Position numbers and translations under genes: made by a program
Part shown: positions 1 through 8,600 of the stretch, one piece after another
Layout: every line of letters starts with the position of its first letter
Numbering within the stretch: the stretch's first letter is position 1
The notes under the pieces: generated by a model
Database searches by the model: none
Told to the model about the DNA's origin: nothing
What the model saw: only the letters and a program-made list of their open reading frames with translations
Assembly (NCBI GenBank): GCA_049296795.1
Contig: JBAQTC010000035.1
Span: forward strand, 1 to 19,127
Reading direction: 5' to 3'
DNA: 19,127 nt
Origin: CAXNKH01 sp049296795
GTDB lineage: Bacteria; Pseudomonadota; Gammaproteobacteria; Burkholderiales; Burkholderiaceae_C

Positions 1-317
1 CGGCTTTGGCCACTGCCGACATTGGCATTGCGATTGGATCGGGATCTGATGTGGCGAAAGAAAGTGGCGGCATCATTCTGGTGCGAAGTGACGTGCGTGA
101 TGTGGTGGCGGCCATTATTTTGTCGCGCGCCACCATGCGAACCATCAAGCAAAACTTGTTCTGGGCTTTTATTTACAACGGCATAGGCGTGCCGATTGCA
201 GCGCTGGGTCTACTCAATCCCATGATTGCGGACGCAGCCATGGCCTTGTCTTCCTTGTCCGTGATCGTGAATTCGGCCCGGCTCAAAAAAATAAAATTGG
301 ATTCAGGACGAGGCTAA
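1..317 (+). CDS. copA: Copper-translocating P-type ATPase, C-terminal fragment (5' end outside window)
   Basis: Only the last ~105 residues are present; the frame is open to the left edge, so the gene starts upstream. The family exports Cu(I) from the cytoplasm across the inner membrane, driven by ATP. Visible are the end of the P-domain hinge (ATADIGIAIGSGSD, matching the family pattern GIAIGTGTDVA) and then the last two membrane helices: FWAFIYNGIGVPIAA followed by LLNPMIADAAMALSSLSV with the conserved MxxSS motif of P1B-1 pumps. The tail is short and basic (SARLKKIKL). The stop TAA at 315-317 overlaps by 4 bases the stop of the convergent cupredoxin gene. The closing helices fit CopA better than the FixI/CcoI pumps of cbb3 oxidase assembly, but the metal-binding N-terminus and the CPC motif are not in the window, so metal specificity is an inference. 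Confidence 0.88.
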   Translation, partial: ALATADIGIAIGSGSDVAKESGGIILVRSDVRDVVAAIILSRATMRTIKQNLFWAFIYNGIGVPIAALGLLNPMIADAAMALSSLSVIVNSARLKKIKLDSGRG

Positions 318-1183
318 GCTTTGGGCGGTGTTTCTAGTTGCTTGGTGACACGAACCGAGCCCCGCATGCCCGCCTCAAAATGACCCGGTTCAAAACAAGC
401 AAAACTGTAATCCCCTCGCTCTTTGAAAGTCCAAACCAACGCCTTCTTTTCCCCTGGCTTAAGCGACACCGCATTGCCATGCGGGTGAAGATGGTCTCGG
501 GATTTTTTCATCTCCTGAGCATGGGCTAAAAGTTCGGCTGTGCTACCGATCACCAATTCATGGACCAACTGTCCCCGGTTGGAGACGATCAAACGAATGG
601 ATTCACCTGGCAGGGCCGAAAATTGATCTGGAACAAATCGCATCGCATCGTTCATTTCAATCTGAATTTCACGCGATGCAGAGGTCTTGGCCTGGACTGT
701 GCTGACTGGTTCGTGGTTATGATTGAAAGAGTTGTTTGACGCATCTTGAAAAATATCCCAAGCCATAAGAGAACCAACAATCACCAGGCTTCCAACGGCC
801 AGACCATAGGGAGCCAATCGAGTCCACCTCAAGTGTTGCCGACCCTCAGACAGGTAAAGAGCCAGCAAACTCATCGCAAAACCCAGGGGAACCACCCAGG
901 CACTTCTGGCCGGCGAGTCAGGAAAGTGTTGCAGGCCTCCGGTGAAAAATCCCAGTCCAATCGAGGCCACGATACCGAGGCCCAACAAGTTTCCCCAGTT
1001 GTGTTCCTGGGTCGGATGGGCACGAACCTCTAACAGCCCTCCGATCAGGAACAAGGCAACGCCAATTCCAGCAGTCCAGAAAGAACGAGCCTCACTGAAA
1101 AAACCGTGGTTAACAGCGCCGGCAATGAAGCTGATGCCGGCATATTTGAACAGCGTGGCCAGGTGAAGGAGTTGGAAGTTCAT
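314..1183 (-). CDS. Membrane protein with C-terminal cupredoxin (type-1 copper) domain
   Basis: A 289-residue two-part protein. Residues ~10-145 hold about five hydrophobic helices (roughly 10-30, 36-51, 65-83, 94-111, 124-142). After a polar His/Asn-rich linker (NSFNHNHEP, ~151-160), residues ~170-280 form a plastocyanin-like cupredoxin fold. The type-1 copper ligands can be placed: His208 (QLVHEL), then Cys263, His268 and Met273 in the pattern C-x4-H-x4-M (CFEPGHFEAGM). The soluble domain most likely faces the periplasm as an electron carrier or copper holder, but topology is inferred. Many related cupredoxins are secreted without a membrane domain, so the N-terminal fusion is notable; I do not recognise that domain by name. 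No clear Shine-Dalgarno precedes ATG 1181-1183. A class II FNR-type promoter points at this gene (see 1207-1247). Its 3' end is convergent with copA, which supports a copper role. Confidence 0.85.
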   Translation of the reverse strand: MNFQLLHLATLFKYAGISFIAGAVNHGFFSEARSFWTAGIGVALFLIGGLLEVRAHPTQEHNWGNLLGLGIVASIGLGFFTGGLQHFPDSPARSAWVVPLGFAMSLLALYLSEGRQHLRWTRLAPYGLAVGSLVIVGSLMAWDIFQDASNNSFNHNHEPVSTVQAKTSASREIQIEMNDAMRFVPDQFSALPGESIRLIVSNRGQLVHELVIGSTAELLAHAQEMKKSRDHLHPHGNAVSLKPGEKKALVWTFKERGDYSFACFEPGHFEAGMRGSVRVTKQLETPPKA

Positions 1184-1206
1184 GTCGTTCGCATTGTTTT
1201 GGAGGG

Positions 1207-1247
1207 ATCATAAAACAGTGGATCTGCAAGCTTTTGATTTGGATCAA
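1207..1247 (-). promoter_or_regulatory. FNR-type class II promoter for the cupredoxin gene
   Basis: A perfect FNR/ANR palindrome TTGAT-TTGG-ATCAA occupies 1234-1247 (centre 1240.5). Read on the minus strand, a strong -10 TATGAT (5 of 6 to TATAAT) lies at 1212-1207 and starts 28.5 bases from the box centre. That predicts transcription from about 1199-1200, placing the box at about -41.5, the classic position for class II FNR activation. The leader to ATG 1183 would be ~17 bases. The same box can serve the plus-strand promoter of ligA. Whether FNR, ANR, Dnr or another CRP-family protein binds cannot be told from sequence. Confidence 0.72.
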
Positions 1248-1274
1248 TGTTTTCCAATGGCCGATGCGTAAGCT
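1234..1274 (+). promoter_or_regulatory. FNR-type class II promoter for ligAB
   Basis: Uses the same palindrome at 1234-1247, read rightward. A weak -10 TAAGCT (3 of 6) lies at 1269-1274, again 28.5 bases from the box centre. The narK1 promoter has the identical TAAGCT hexamer at the identical distance from its FNR box, which makes this weak -10 more believable. Predicted transcription start is ~1281-1283, essentially at the ligA start codon. Positive control by an FNR-like factor would explain a poor -10 and no -35. Confidence 0.55.
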
Positions 1275-1282
1275 TAGCCTTC

Positions 1283-1630
1283 ATGAACTCCGAACGAAAG
1301 AAAATTCCAGGCACACTTTTGTTTGATGGGGAGCAAGCCCGTAAAGGCTATGCATTGAACAAGATGTGTTTTTCTTTCAATTCGGCGCAAAACCGGCAGG
1401 ACTTCAAGTCTGACGAGGAGGGCTATATGGCTCGCTTTGGACTTGATGAAAAACAGGCTCAAGCTATTCGAACCCGCAATGTTTTGGCCCTGCTCGATGC
1501 CGGCGGCAACGTGTATTACCTGGCCAAGTTTGCCGGTATTTTGGGCATGGATGTGCAGGACTTAGGGGCGGCGCAGACAGGTTTGAGCAAGGAAGCGTTC
1601 AAAGCCCGTCTGCTCGCAGCTGGCCAGTAA
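1283..1630 (+). CDS. ligA: Class III extradiol dioxygenase, LigA-type alpha (small) subunit
   Basis: A 115-residue protein resembling the alpha subunit of protocatechuate 4,5-dioxygenase. Recognisable family blocks are IPGTLLFDGEQARKGYALN near the N-terminus (family form: PGT-x-xF-x-x-x-x-xRKGY-x-LN), NRQDFKSDEEGYM, and GGNVYYLAKF. LigA caps the active site of LigB and does not bind iron itself. I chose ATG 1283 because similarity begins within a few residues of it; the upstream ATG at 1247 lies in the FNR box and adds 12 unrelated residues. No Shine-Dalgarno is visible, consistent with a leaderless message. The protein is shorter at the C-terminus than the ~139-residue Sphingobium LigA. ligB follows 48 bases later. 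The substrate (protocatechuate, gallate or another catechol acid) is not determined. Confidence 0.86.
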   Translation: MNSERKKIPGTLLFDGEQARKGYALNKMCFSFNSAQNRQDFKSDEEGYMARFGLDEKQAQAIRTRNVLALLDAGGNVYYLAKFAGILGMDVQDLGAAQTGLSKEAFKARLLAAGQ

Positions 1631-1678
1631 CTCGACAGTGGGACGGCAGGTGGCCGCTCCAGAAATGATTGGATCAAA

Positions 1679-2530
1679 ATGGCAAAAATCATTGGCGGCT
1701 TGGCCTCTTCACATATTCCCGCTATCGGTGGCGCGATAGCCAAGGGGATTCAAAATGAGCCTTACTGGCGTCCATTTTTTGAAGGATTTCCCCCGATTCA
1801 CGCCTGGTTGTCGCGGGTCAAGCCGGACGTGGCGGTGGTGTTTTATAACGACCACGGTTTGAATTTTTTCCTCGACAAAATGCCTACTTTTGCCGTGGGT
1901 GCAGCGCCCCTGTATTGCAACGCCGATGAGGGCTGGGGTATTCCGACCTTGCCGTCGTTTCAAGGCCATCCGGAGCTGTCCTGGCACATCATCACTCGTT
2001 TGATGGAGCAAGAATTCGACATCGTCAGTTGTCAGGAAATGCTGGTCGATCATGCATTCACCATGCCGCTCAAATTGTTCTGGCCCGATGCCCATTGCCC
2101 GGTACGCACCGTGCCGATTTGCATCAATACCGTGCAATTCCCTTTGCCCAGTGCCAAACGAGTGTACGCATTGGGGCGAGCGGTTGGGGCGGCGATTGCT
2201 AGTTGGGACAGTTCGCAGAAAGTAGTGGTCATCGGCTCCGGTGGCCTGAGTCACCAACTCGATGGCGAACGCGCTGGATTCATCAACAAAGAATTCGATT
2301 TGAAATTCATGGAGAGTATGTTGAGCAACCCCGAATGGGCCACTCAGTTCAATACCGAGCAATTGGTGGAAAAAGCGGGCACCCAGGGCGTGGAATTGTT
2401 GATGTGGTTGGCCATGCGCGCGGCGTTGACTGCTGGAGAGGGTTTTGGTGTGAACAAAGTGCATAGCAATTACCACATCCCCATCTCCAATACAGCCACC
2501 GGCGTGTTGGCGCTAGAGGCCTGGACCTGA
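1679..2530 (+). CDS. ligB: Class III extradiol dioxygenase, LigB-type beta (catalytic) subunit
   Basis: A 283-residue catalytic subunit of a protocatechuate 4,5-dioxygenase-type enzyme, which opens an aromatic ring next to the hydroxyls using O2 and non-haem Fe(II). Iron ligands can be placed by pattern: His12 (ASSHIP), His59 (YNDHG) and Glu239 (GVELLMW); His192 in GGLSHQL is the expected catalytic base. The block AGFINKEFDL and the closing HIPISNTA also match LigB. Length is close to the ~300-residue family norm and no key residue is missing. GGA at 1671-1673 is a usable ribosome site before ATG 1679. It is presumably translated from the same mRNA as ligA. No other aromatic-catabolism gene (semialdehyde dehydrogenase, lactone hydrolase, hydratase, aldolase) is in the window, so the pathway is incomplete here and the true substrate is open. 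Confidence 0.9.
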   Translation: MAKIIGGLASSHIPAIGGAIAKGIQNEPYWRPFFEGFPPIHAWLSRVKPDVAVVFYNDHGLNFFLDKMPTFAVGAAPLYCNADEGWGIPTLPSFQGHPELSWHIITRLMEQEFDIVSCQEMLVDHAFTMPLKLFWPDAHCPVRTVPICINTVQFPLPSAKRVYALGRAVGAAIASWDSSQKVVVIGSGGLSHQLDGERAGFINKEFDLKFMESMLSNPEWATQFNTEQLVEKAGTQGVELLMWLAMRAALTAGEGFGVNKVHSNYHIPISNTATGVLALEAWT

Positions 2531-2566
2531 ATGAGGTAGCGGGAATGCGATGAAAAGGGAGTGGTC

Positions 2567-2607
2567 TTGATGTAGATCAACCGTTTTCCAAAAGATCGGC
2601 CTAAGCT
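2567..2607 (+). promoter_or_regulatory. FNR-type class II promoter of the nar operon
   Basis: A perfect palindrome TTGAT-GTAG-ATCAA at 2567-2580 (centre 2573.5) is followed by -10 TAAGCT at 2602-2607, starting 28.5 bases from the centre. Predicted start ~2615 gives a ~33-base leader before narK1. Between box and -10 lies GTTTTCCAA (2583-2591), also present in the ligA promoter (1249-1257). FNR activation of narK/narG is well established in proteobacteria. I looked for NarL-type heptamers upstream and saw none convincing. Confidence 0.82.
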
Positions 2608-2647
2608 CAAACCATCGCTTGTCCTATCGACATATGGAGCATGAATC

Positions 2648-3910
2648 ATGGATTCCCAGACTTCGAAAAAAGCCCTTGCCACCTTGATCGTCAGTACCTT
2701 GGCTTTCACGGTTTGTTTCGCCGTCTGGATGATGTTTGGTGTGATTGGGATTCCGATTAAAAAAACCCTGGGACTTAATGCCACCGAATTTGGTTTGTTG
2801 GCGGCCACCCCCGTCCTGACGGGTTCCTTGATACGGGTTCCCCTGGGTTTGTGGACTGATCGGTATGGCGGTCGCTTGGTGTTTTTTGTTTTGATGTTGA
2901 GCTGTGTGGTACCCATTTGGTTGATTAGCTACGCCACGGCGTACTGGCATTTCTTGGTTCTGGGATTGTTTGTGGGTTTGGCTGGTGGCTCATTTTCTGT
3001 AGGTACCCCTTATGTGGCACGTTGGTACCCTAAAAATCAACAAGGTTTTGCGATGGGGGTGTTCGGTGCCGGCAATTCTGGGGCGGCTGTCAATAAGTTT
3101 GTTGCGCCATTGATCGTTGTGGGTGTGGGCTGGCAGTTCGTGCCCCAGGTCTATGCGGTTGCCATGCTGCTCACTGCATTGTTTTTTTGGTTTTTCAGTT
3201 ACCAGGATCCCAACCATCGGGTGTCTTCTGCCGTCACGCTACGGCAACAACTCGCTACGTTAAAAGATCCGAAAGTATGGAAGTACTGTCAGTATTACTC
3301 CATCGTTTTCGGTGGCTATGTGGCGCTGTCCTTGTGGATGGTTCAGTATTACGTGGGCGAATATGGCATGGATATCCGTCTCGCCGCTTTGCTGGCTGTT
3401 TGTTTTTCTTTGCCCGGCGGGGTGTTGCGGGCGATGGGGGGCTGGTTATCCGACAAGCACGGCGCCCACAGCGTCACCTGGTGGGTGATGTGGGTGAGCT
3501 GGATTTGTTTGTTCATTCTTTCTTATCCACAGACTGAATTCACTGTCAAAGGCATTCACGGACCTCAAACTTTTTTCATCGGTCTGAACGTCTGGACCTT
3601 CACGGGTCTGATGTTCATCATGGGTGTGGCCTGGGCTTTTGGTAAAGCATCGGTATTCAAGTACATCGCCGATGACTACCCAGACAACATCGGCGCGATC
3701 TCGGGCATTGTGGGACTGGCAGGCGGTCTCGGGGGCTTTGTTTTGCCCATCATGTTTGGTCTATTGCAGGACTTTACCGGCATACGCTCTTCCGCCTTCA
3801 TGTTGATGTACGGCATCGTCTGGGTCTCACTGATCTGGATGTACTGGACCGAGGTTCGTCGCACTGAGCTGATGGGCAGCAAATCAACTATTTTTAGTCT
3901 CAAAGGTTGA
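2648..3910 (+). CDS. narK1: Nitrate transporter, NarK1 type (MFS, nitrate/nitrite porter family)
   Basis: A 420-residue protein with about 12 hydrophobic segments, the standard size of a single NarK. Conserved substrate arginines are visible: Arg63 in LIRVPLGLWTDR and Arg261 in LRAMGGWLSDK. The nitrate-signature glycine motifs are GVFGAGNSGAAVNKF (~138-151) and GLAGGLGGF in the second half. NarK1-type proteins typically import nitrate with protons, supplying the cytoplasmic active site of NarG before nitrite builds up; this assignment rests on gene order (first of two narK genes) and overall resemblance, not on a diagnostic residue. GGAG at 2636-2639 sits 8 bases before ATG 2648; an out-of-frame ATG at 2641 is ignored. 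First gene of the nar operon, 22 bases before narK2. Its GC content is clearly lower than that of narJI (29 of 60 bases at 3181-3240). Confidence 0.92.
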   Translation: MDSQTSKKALATLIVSTLAFTVCFAVWMMFGVIGIPIKKTLGLNATEFGLLAATPVLTGSLIRVPLGLWTDRYGGRLVFFVLMLSCVVPIWLISYATAYWHFLVLGLFVGLAGGSFSVGTPYVARWYPKNQQGFAMGVFGAGNSGAAVNKFVAPLIVVGVGWQFVPQVYAVAMLLTALFFWFFSYQDPNHRVSSAVTLRQQLATLKDPKVWKYCQYYSIVFGGYVALSLWMVQYYVGEYGMDIRLAALLAVCFSLPGGVLRAMGGWLSDKHGAHSVTWWVMWVSWICLFILSYPQTEFTVKGIHGPQTFFIGLNVWTFTGLMFIMGVAWAFGKASVFKYIADDYPDNIGAISGIVGLAGGLGGFVLPIMFGLLQDFTGIRSSAFMLMYGIVWVSLIWMYWTEVRRTELMGSKSTIFSLKG

Positions 3911-3932
3911 CCTCTTTTTTTCAAGGACCACC

Positions 3933-5564
3933 ATGAACCCCAACACCCAGGATTCGCAGGCCACCCTCAGCGACTGGCGGCCCGAGGATGAGCAGTTCTG
4001 GAATAGCGTGGGCAAGCCGATCGCCTACCGTAATCTCTGGATTTCAATTCCCGCTTTGTTGTGTGGTTTCGCCGTCTGGGGCATGTGGGGAATCATCACC
4101 GTTCAGATGCTCAATCTGGGATTTCCATTCAGCCAGGCTGAGCTGTTCACGCTCACCGCCATCGCCGGCATCTCCGGGGCGACCATGCGTATCCCGGCTT
4201 CCTTTCTGATTCGGATGGCCGGTGGCCGCAACACCATTTTCTTGACCACCGCCATGTTGCTGGCGCCAGCTATTGGCACCGGCATGGCGTTGCAGCACCC
4301 CGAATGGCCGTTGTGGGCCTTCCAACTGATGGCCTTGTGGTCCGGCGTGGGCGGCGGTAATTTTGCTTCTTCCATGTCCAACATCAGCACTTTTTTTCCC
4401 AAGCGCCTGCAAGGTACAGCCTTGGGATTGAACGCGGGCCTGGGGAATTTTGGCGTGACCACCATGCAGGTCGTGATCCCCTTGGTGATGACGGTCAGCA
4501 TCTTCGGCACATTCGGCGGGGAGGCCAAGACGCTGATCAAGGACAGTGGCTGGATTTTTGGCAAGATCTTGGCTGGAACACCCACCTACATCCAAAACGC
4601 CGGTTTCGCTTGGCTGCTGTCGTTGATCCCGCTGTCCGTCCTGTGTTGGTTCGGCATGAATAACCTGAAAACGGTGACGCCGGCATCGGGTTCGACGCTC
4701 ACGGCCTTTCTGAAAATCACCTATCTGTACTCACTGGCTTTTGTGCCTTCGGTGCTGATGCTCTACCTGTATTTGCCGGCGCCGACTGGTCTCGGTCTGC
4801 TCAATATGTGGGTGGCGATTCCGCTGGACATCATGGCCGCTCTGTTGGTGATGAAACTCGCAGCGTTTGGCACCATGAAAGAAAACGTAACCAAACAATT
4901 CGAAATATTTCGCAACAAGCACACCTGGTCCATGACGGCGCTGTATGTCGTGACCTTCGGGAGTTTTATCGGTTTTTCAATGGCGCTGCCGCTGGCCATC
5001 ACGGTGATTTTTGGATTTATTCATGTGCCTGACGCTGCTGGCCTGCTGACACACAACATCAAAAACCCGAATGCCCCCTCGGCCCTGACCTATGCCTGGA
5101 TCGGTCCCTTTGTCGGTGCTGCCGTGCGCCCGATCGGTGGTTGGATCTCGGACAAAGTGGGTGGCTCCATCGTCACGCAAATCATCTCAGCCATCATGGT
5201 GGTCGCTTCGGCCGCCGTGGGCTACGTGATGATGCAGGCCTACAGCTCAGCCACGCCCGAGCAATATTTTCCACTGTTCATGGGCCTGTTCATCTTGCTT
5301 TTCGCCGCCAGCGGTGTGGGCAATGGTTCGACTTTCCGCAGCGTGGGTTTTATTTTTGATCGGCAGCAGGCCGGCCCCGTACTGGGCTGGACTTCGGCTG
5401 TGGCGGCCTACGGCGCTTTCATAGCCCCGGTGTTGATCGGCCAGCAAATCAAGGCAGCAACACCGGAAAACGCCATGTACGGGTTTTCTATTTTCTACAC
5501 CCTGTGCTTGATTTTGAACTGGTGGTTTTATTTGAGAGCCGGAGCTGAGATCAAAAACCCTTGA
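3933..5564 (+). CDS. narK2: Nitrate/nitrite antiporter, NarK2 type (MFS), enlarged
   Basis: A 543-residue MFS transporter of the nitrate/nitrite porter family, expected to exchange cytoplasmic nitrite for nitrate during nitrate respiration. Substrate arginines are Arg86 (GATMRIPAS) and Arg399 (AAVRPIGGWISDK); the nitrate-signature motif is LNAGLGNFGVTT (~165-176). It is ~80-120 residues longer than a 12-helix NarK. The extra length lies mainly between helices 6 and 7: a loop at ~190-222 plus two further hydrophobic stretches (~264-281 and ~289-310), suggesting up to 14 membrane segments. The cytoplasmic N-terminus (~30 polar residues) is also extended. AAGGA at 3923-3927 precedes ATG 3933 by 5 bases. 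The narK2-narG gap is 36 bases without promoter-like sequence, so narG is co-transcribed. Confidence 0.9.
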   Translation: MNPNTQDSQATLSDWRPEDEQFWNSVGKPIAYRNLWISIPALLCGFAVWGMWGIITVQMLNLGFPFSQAELFTLTAIAGISGATMRIPASFLIRMAGGRNTIFLTTAMLLAPAIGTGMALQHPEWPLWAFQLMALWSGVGGGNFASSMSNISTFFPKRLQGTALGLNAGLGNFGVTTMQVVIPLVMTVSIFGTFGGEAKTLIKDSGWIFGKILAGTPTYIQNAGFAWLLSLIPLSVLCWFGMNNLKTVTPASGSTLTAFLKITYLYSLAFVPSVLMLYLYLPAPTGLGLLNMWVAIPLDIMAALLVMKLAAFGTMKENVTKQFEIFRNKHTWSMTALYVVTFGSFIGFSMALPLAITVIFGFIHVPDAAGLLTHNIKNPNAPSALTYAWIGPFVGAAVRPIGGWISDKVGGSIVTQIISAIMVVASAAVGYVMMQAYSSATPEQYFPLFMGLFILLFAASGVGNGSTFRSVGFIFDRQQAGPVLGWTSAVAAYGAFIAPVLIGQQIKAATPENAMYGFSIFYTLCLILNWWFYLRAGAEIKNP

Positions 5565-5600
5565 GATCGGATAACCCCCCCTTTGTTATTGGAGAAGTGG

Positions 5601-8600
5601 ATGAGCCATTTTCTGGATCGACTGAATTACTTTTCAAACCCGAAAGAGAGCTTCTCTGATGGTCATGGCGTCACCACGGGGGAGGATCGTTCCTGGGAAG
5701 ATGCTTACCGCGATCGCTGGTCCCATGACAAGATCGTGCGCTCAACCCATGGCGTGAACTGCACGGGATCGTGCTCCTGGAAGATCTACGTCAAAGGGGG
5801 CATCGTCACCTGGGAAACTCAACAGACTGATTACCCGCGCACCCGTTGGGACATGCCCAATCATGAGCCGCGCGGCTGCGCGCGCGGCGCGAGCTACAGC
5901 TGGTATCTCTACTCGGCCAACCGCGTCAAGTACCCGCTGGTGCGTGGGCGCTTGCTCAAGCTCTGGCGTGAAGCCCGCTTGACGCACCAACCGGTCGAGG
6001 CTTGGACCTCGATCGCTCAGGACGACGCCAAGCGTAAGCTTTACCAAAGCCTGCGTGGCTTGGGTGGTTTCGTGCGTTCGAGCTGGGACGAGGTCAACGA
6101 GATGATCGCCGCGGCCAATATTTACACCATCAAAAAACACGGCCCCGACCGAGTGATTGGTTTTTCCCCGATTCCCGCCATGTCCATGGTTTCTTACGCC
6201 GCTGGCAGCCGCTACCTAAGCCTGCTGGGCGGCGTCTGTATGAGCTTCTACGACTGGTATTGCGACCTGCCCCCTGCCAGTCCGCAGATCTGGGGTGAGC
6301 AGACCGATGTGCCCGAATCAGCGGACTGGTACAACTCCAGTTACATCATCGCCTGGGGTTCCAACGTGCCGCAGACGCGTACGCCCGACGCGCACTTCTT
6401 CACTGAAGTACGCTACAAGGGCGCCAAGACGGTGGCGGTGACGCCCGATTACGCTGAAATTTCCAAGCTGGCCGATATCTGGATGCACCCCAAGCAGGGC
6501 ACCGATGCAGCGATGGCGATGGCCATGGGCCACGTCATCATGAAGGAATTTTATTTCGACCGACGTTCCAGTTATTTCGACGACTATGCGCGTCGCTACA
6601 CCGACCTACCCATGCTGGTCATGCTCAAAGAGCAGCAGGCGCCCAACGGCGAAACGATTCTGGTGCCGGATCGTTATCTGCGTGCCAGTGATTTCAACGG
6701 CCAGCTCGGCCAGGCCAATAACCCCGAGTGGAAGACTTTGGCCTTCAACGAAAATGGGAAAGTGGTTTGTCCCAAAGGGGCTATCGGATTTCGCTGGGGT
6801 CCCGACGGCCGGGCTGACGCCGGCCAGTGGAACCTGGAAACCAAGGAGGCCCGTCACGACAACGATGTGAAACTCAAACTCTCCGCACTCGAGGGCGGCG
6901 ACCAAACCGAAACCGCGAAGATCGGTTTCCCTTACTTCGGCGGCATAGCGCACGAGCACTTCCCCAACAACACCCACGGGGCGGCCGCCAGCAACGTGCT
7001 GGTACGCAGCGTACCGGTCACGCGCATTGCCCTGGGCAAGGAAGGCGAGAAACGAGAGGCCCTGGTGGCGACCGTGTTTGATTTGCAGGCCGCTAATTTT
7101 GGCATCGCCCGAGGTCTCGACGCTGAACTGGCGGCCAAGAGCTTTGACGACGATACGCCCTATACCCCGGCCTGGCAGGAAAGAATCACCGGTGTGCCGC
7201 GCCAGCAGCTCATCACCGTGGCGCGCCAGTTCGCCGATAACGCCGACAAGACCAAAGGCAAGTCCATGGTGATTATTGGCGCGGCGATGAACCACTGGTA
7301 CCACAGTGACATGAACTACCGCGGCATCATCAATATGTTGATGCTGTGCGGCTGCATCGGCCAAAGCGGTGGGGGCTGGGCGCATTATGTGGGCCAAGAA
7401 AAATTGCGACCACAGACCGGATGGCTCCCTTTGGCCTTTGCGCTGGACTGGATTCGCCCGCCGCGCCAGATGAATTCCACCAGTTTTTTCTACGCCCACA
7501 CCGACCAGTGGCGCTACGAGAAGCTGACCATGGGCGAAGTGCTCTCGCCGCTGGCCGACAAAAAAGCTTTCGGTGGCAGCATGATCGACTACAACGTTCG
7601 TGCCGAACGCATGGGCTGGCTGCCCAGCGCCCCCCAACTGCAGACTCATCCGATGCAAGTGGTCAAGGACGCGACGGCTGCCGGGATGGATCCCAAGGAT
7701 TACACCGTCCAGGGTCTGAAGGACGGCACACTGAAGATGAGCTGCGAGGATCCGGACCACCCGGCCAACTGGCCGCGAAACATGTTCGTTTGGCGCTCGA
7801 ATTTGCTGGGTTCTTCCGGCAAGGGCCACGAATACTTCCTCAAACACCTGCTGGGCACCAGCCACGGGGTGCAGGGCAAGGACCTCGGCCAGGAGGACTC
7901 GAAACCAACCGAAGTCGTGTGGCACGAGCAGGCGCCTGAAGGAAAGCTTGACTTGCTGGTCACATTGGACTTTCGCATGAGTACCACGTGTCTGTATTCG
8001 GACATTGTGCTGCCCACGGCTACCTGGTACGAGAAAAACGACCTCAACACCAGCGACATGCACCCTTTCATTCACCCATTGTCCACCGCGGTGGATCCGG
8101 CCTGGCAAAGCCAGAGCGACTGGGACATTTACAAGGGTTTCGCCAAAAAATTCAGTGAATTGTGCGTCGGCCACTTGGGTGTTGAGCACGAGATGGTTCT
8201 CAGCCCGCTGATGCACGACAGTCCGGCCGAGCTGGCTCAGCCTCTCGGTGTGAAGGAATGGAAGAAGGGCGAGTGCGAGCTGATCCCAGGCAAGACGGCG
8301 CCCAATATGACCGTGGTGGAACGCGACTACCCCAACCTGTACCAGCGCTTCACCGCCTTAGGTCCTTTGATGGCCAAGGTGGGCAATGGCGGCAAAGGGA
8401 TAGCCTGGAACACCCAGGACGAAGTGCAGCAACTCGGTGAGCTCAACGGCCTGATCAAGGCTGAAGGGGTGACTTGCGGCATGCCGAAGATCGAGACTGA
8501 CATCGACGCCTGCGAGGTGGTTCTGCAACTGGCCCCGGAGACCAATGGCCACGTGGCCGTGAAAGCCTGGGCTGCGCTGAGCAAGCAGACCGGGCGTGAT

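Noticed and set aside
1218..1271. Tiny GTG-started frame of 17 codons preceded by GGAGG
   Set aside because: It runs through the FNR box, is very short and resembles nothing; the GGAGG is better explained as the complement of the minus-strand promoter region.
1665..1678. FNR-like sequence TGAT-TGG-ATCA just before ligB
   Set aside because: The half-sites are separated by 3 rather than 4 bases and sit on the ribosome site of ligB, so it is not a credible FNR box.
6606..8216. Long minus-strand open frame (536 codons) opposite narG
   Set aside because: It is a shadow of the GC-rich narG frame, with no family resemblance and no ribosome site or promoter; narG itself is unmistakable.
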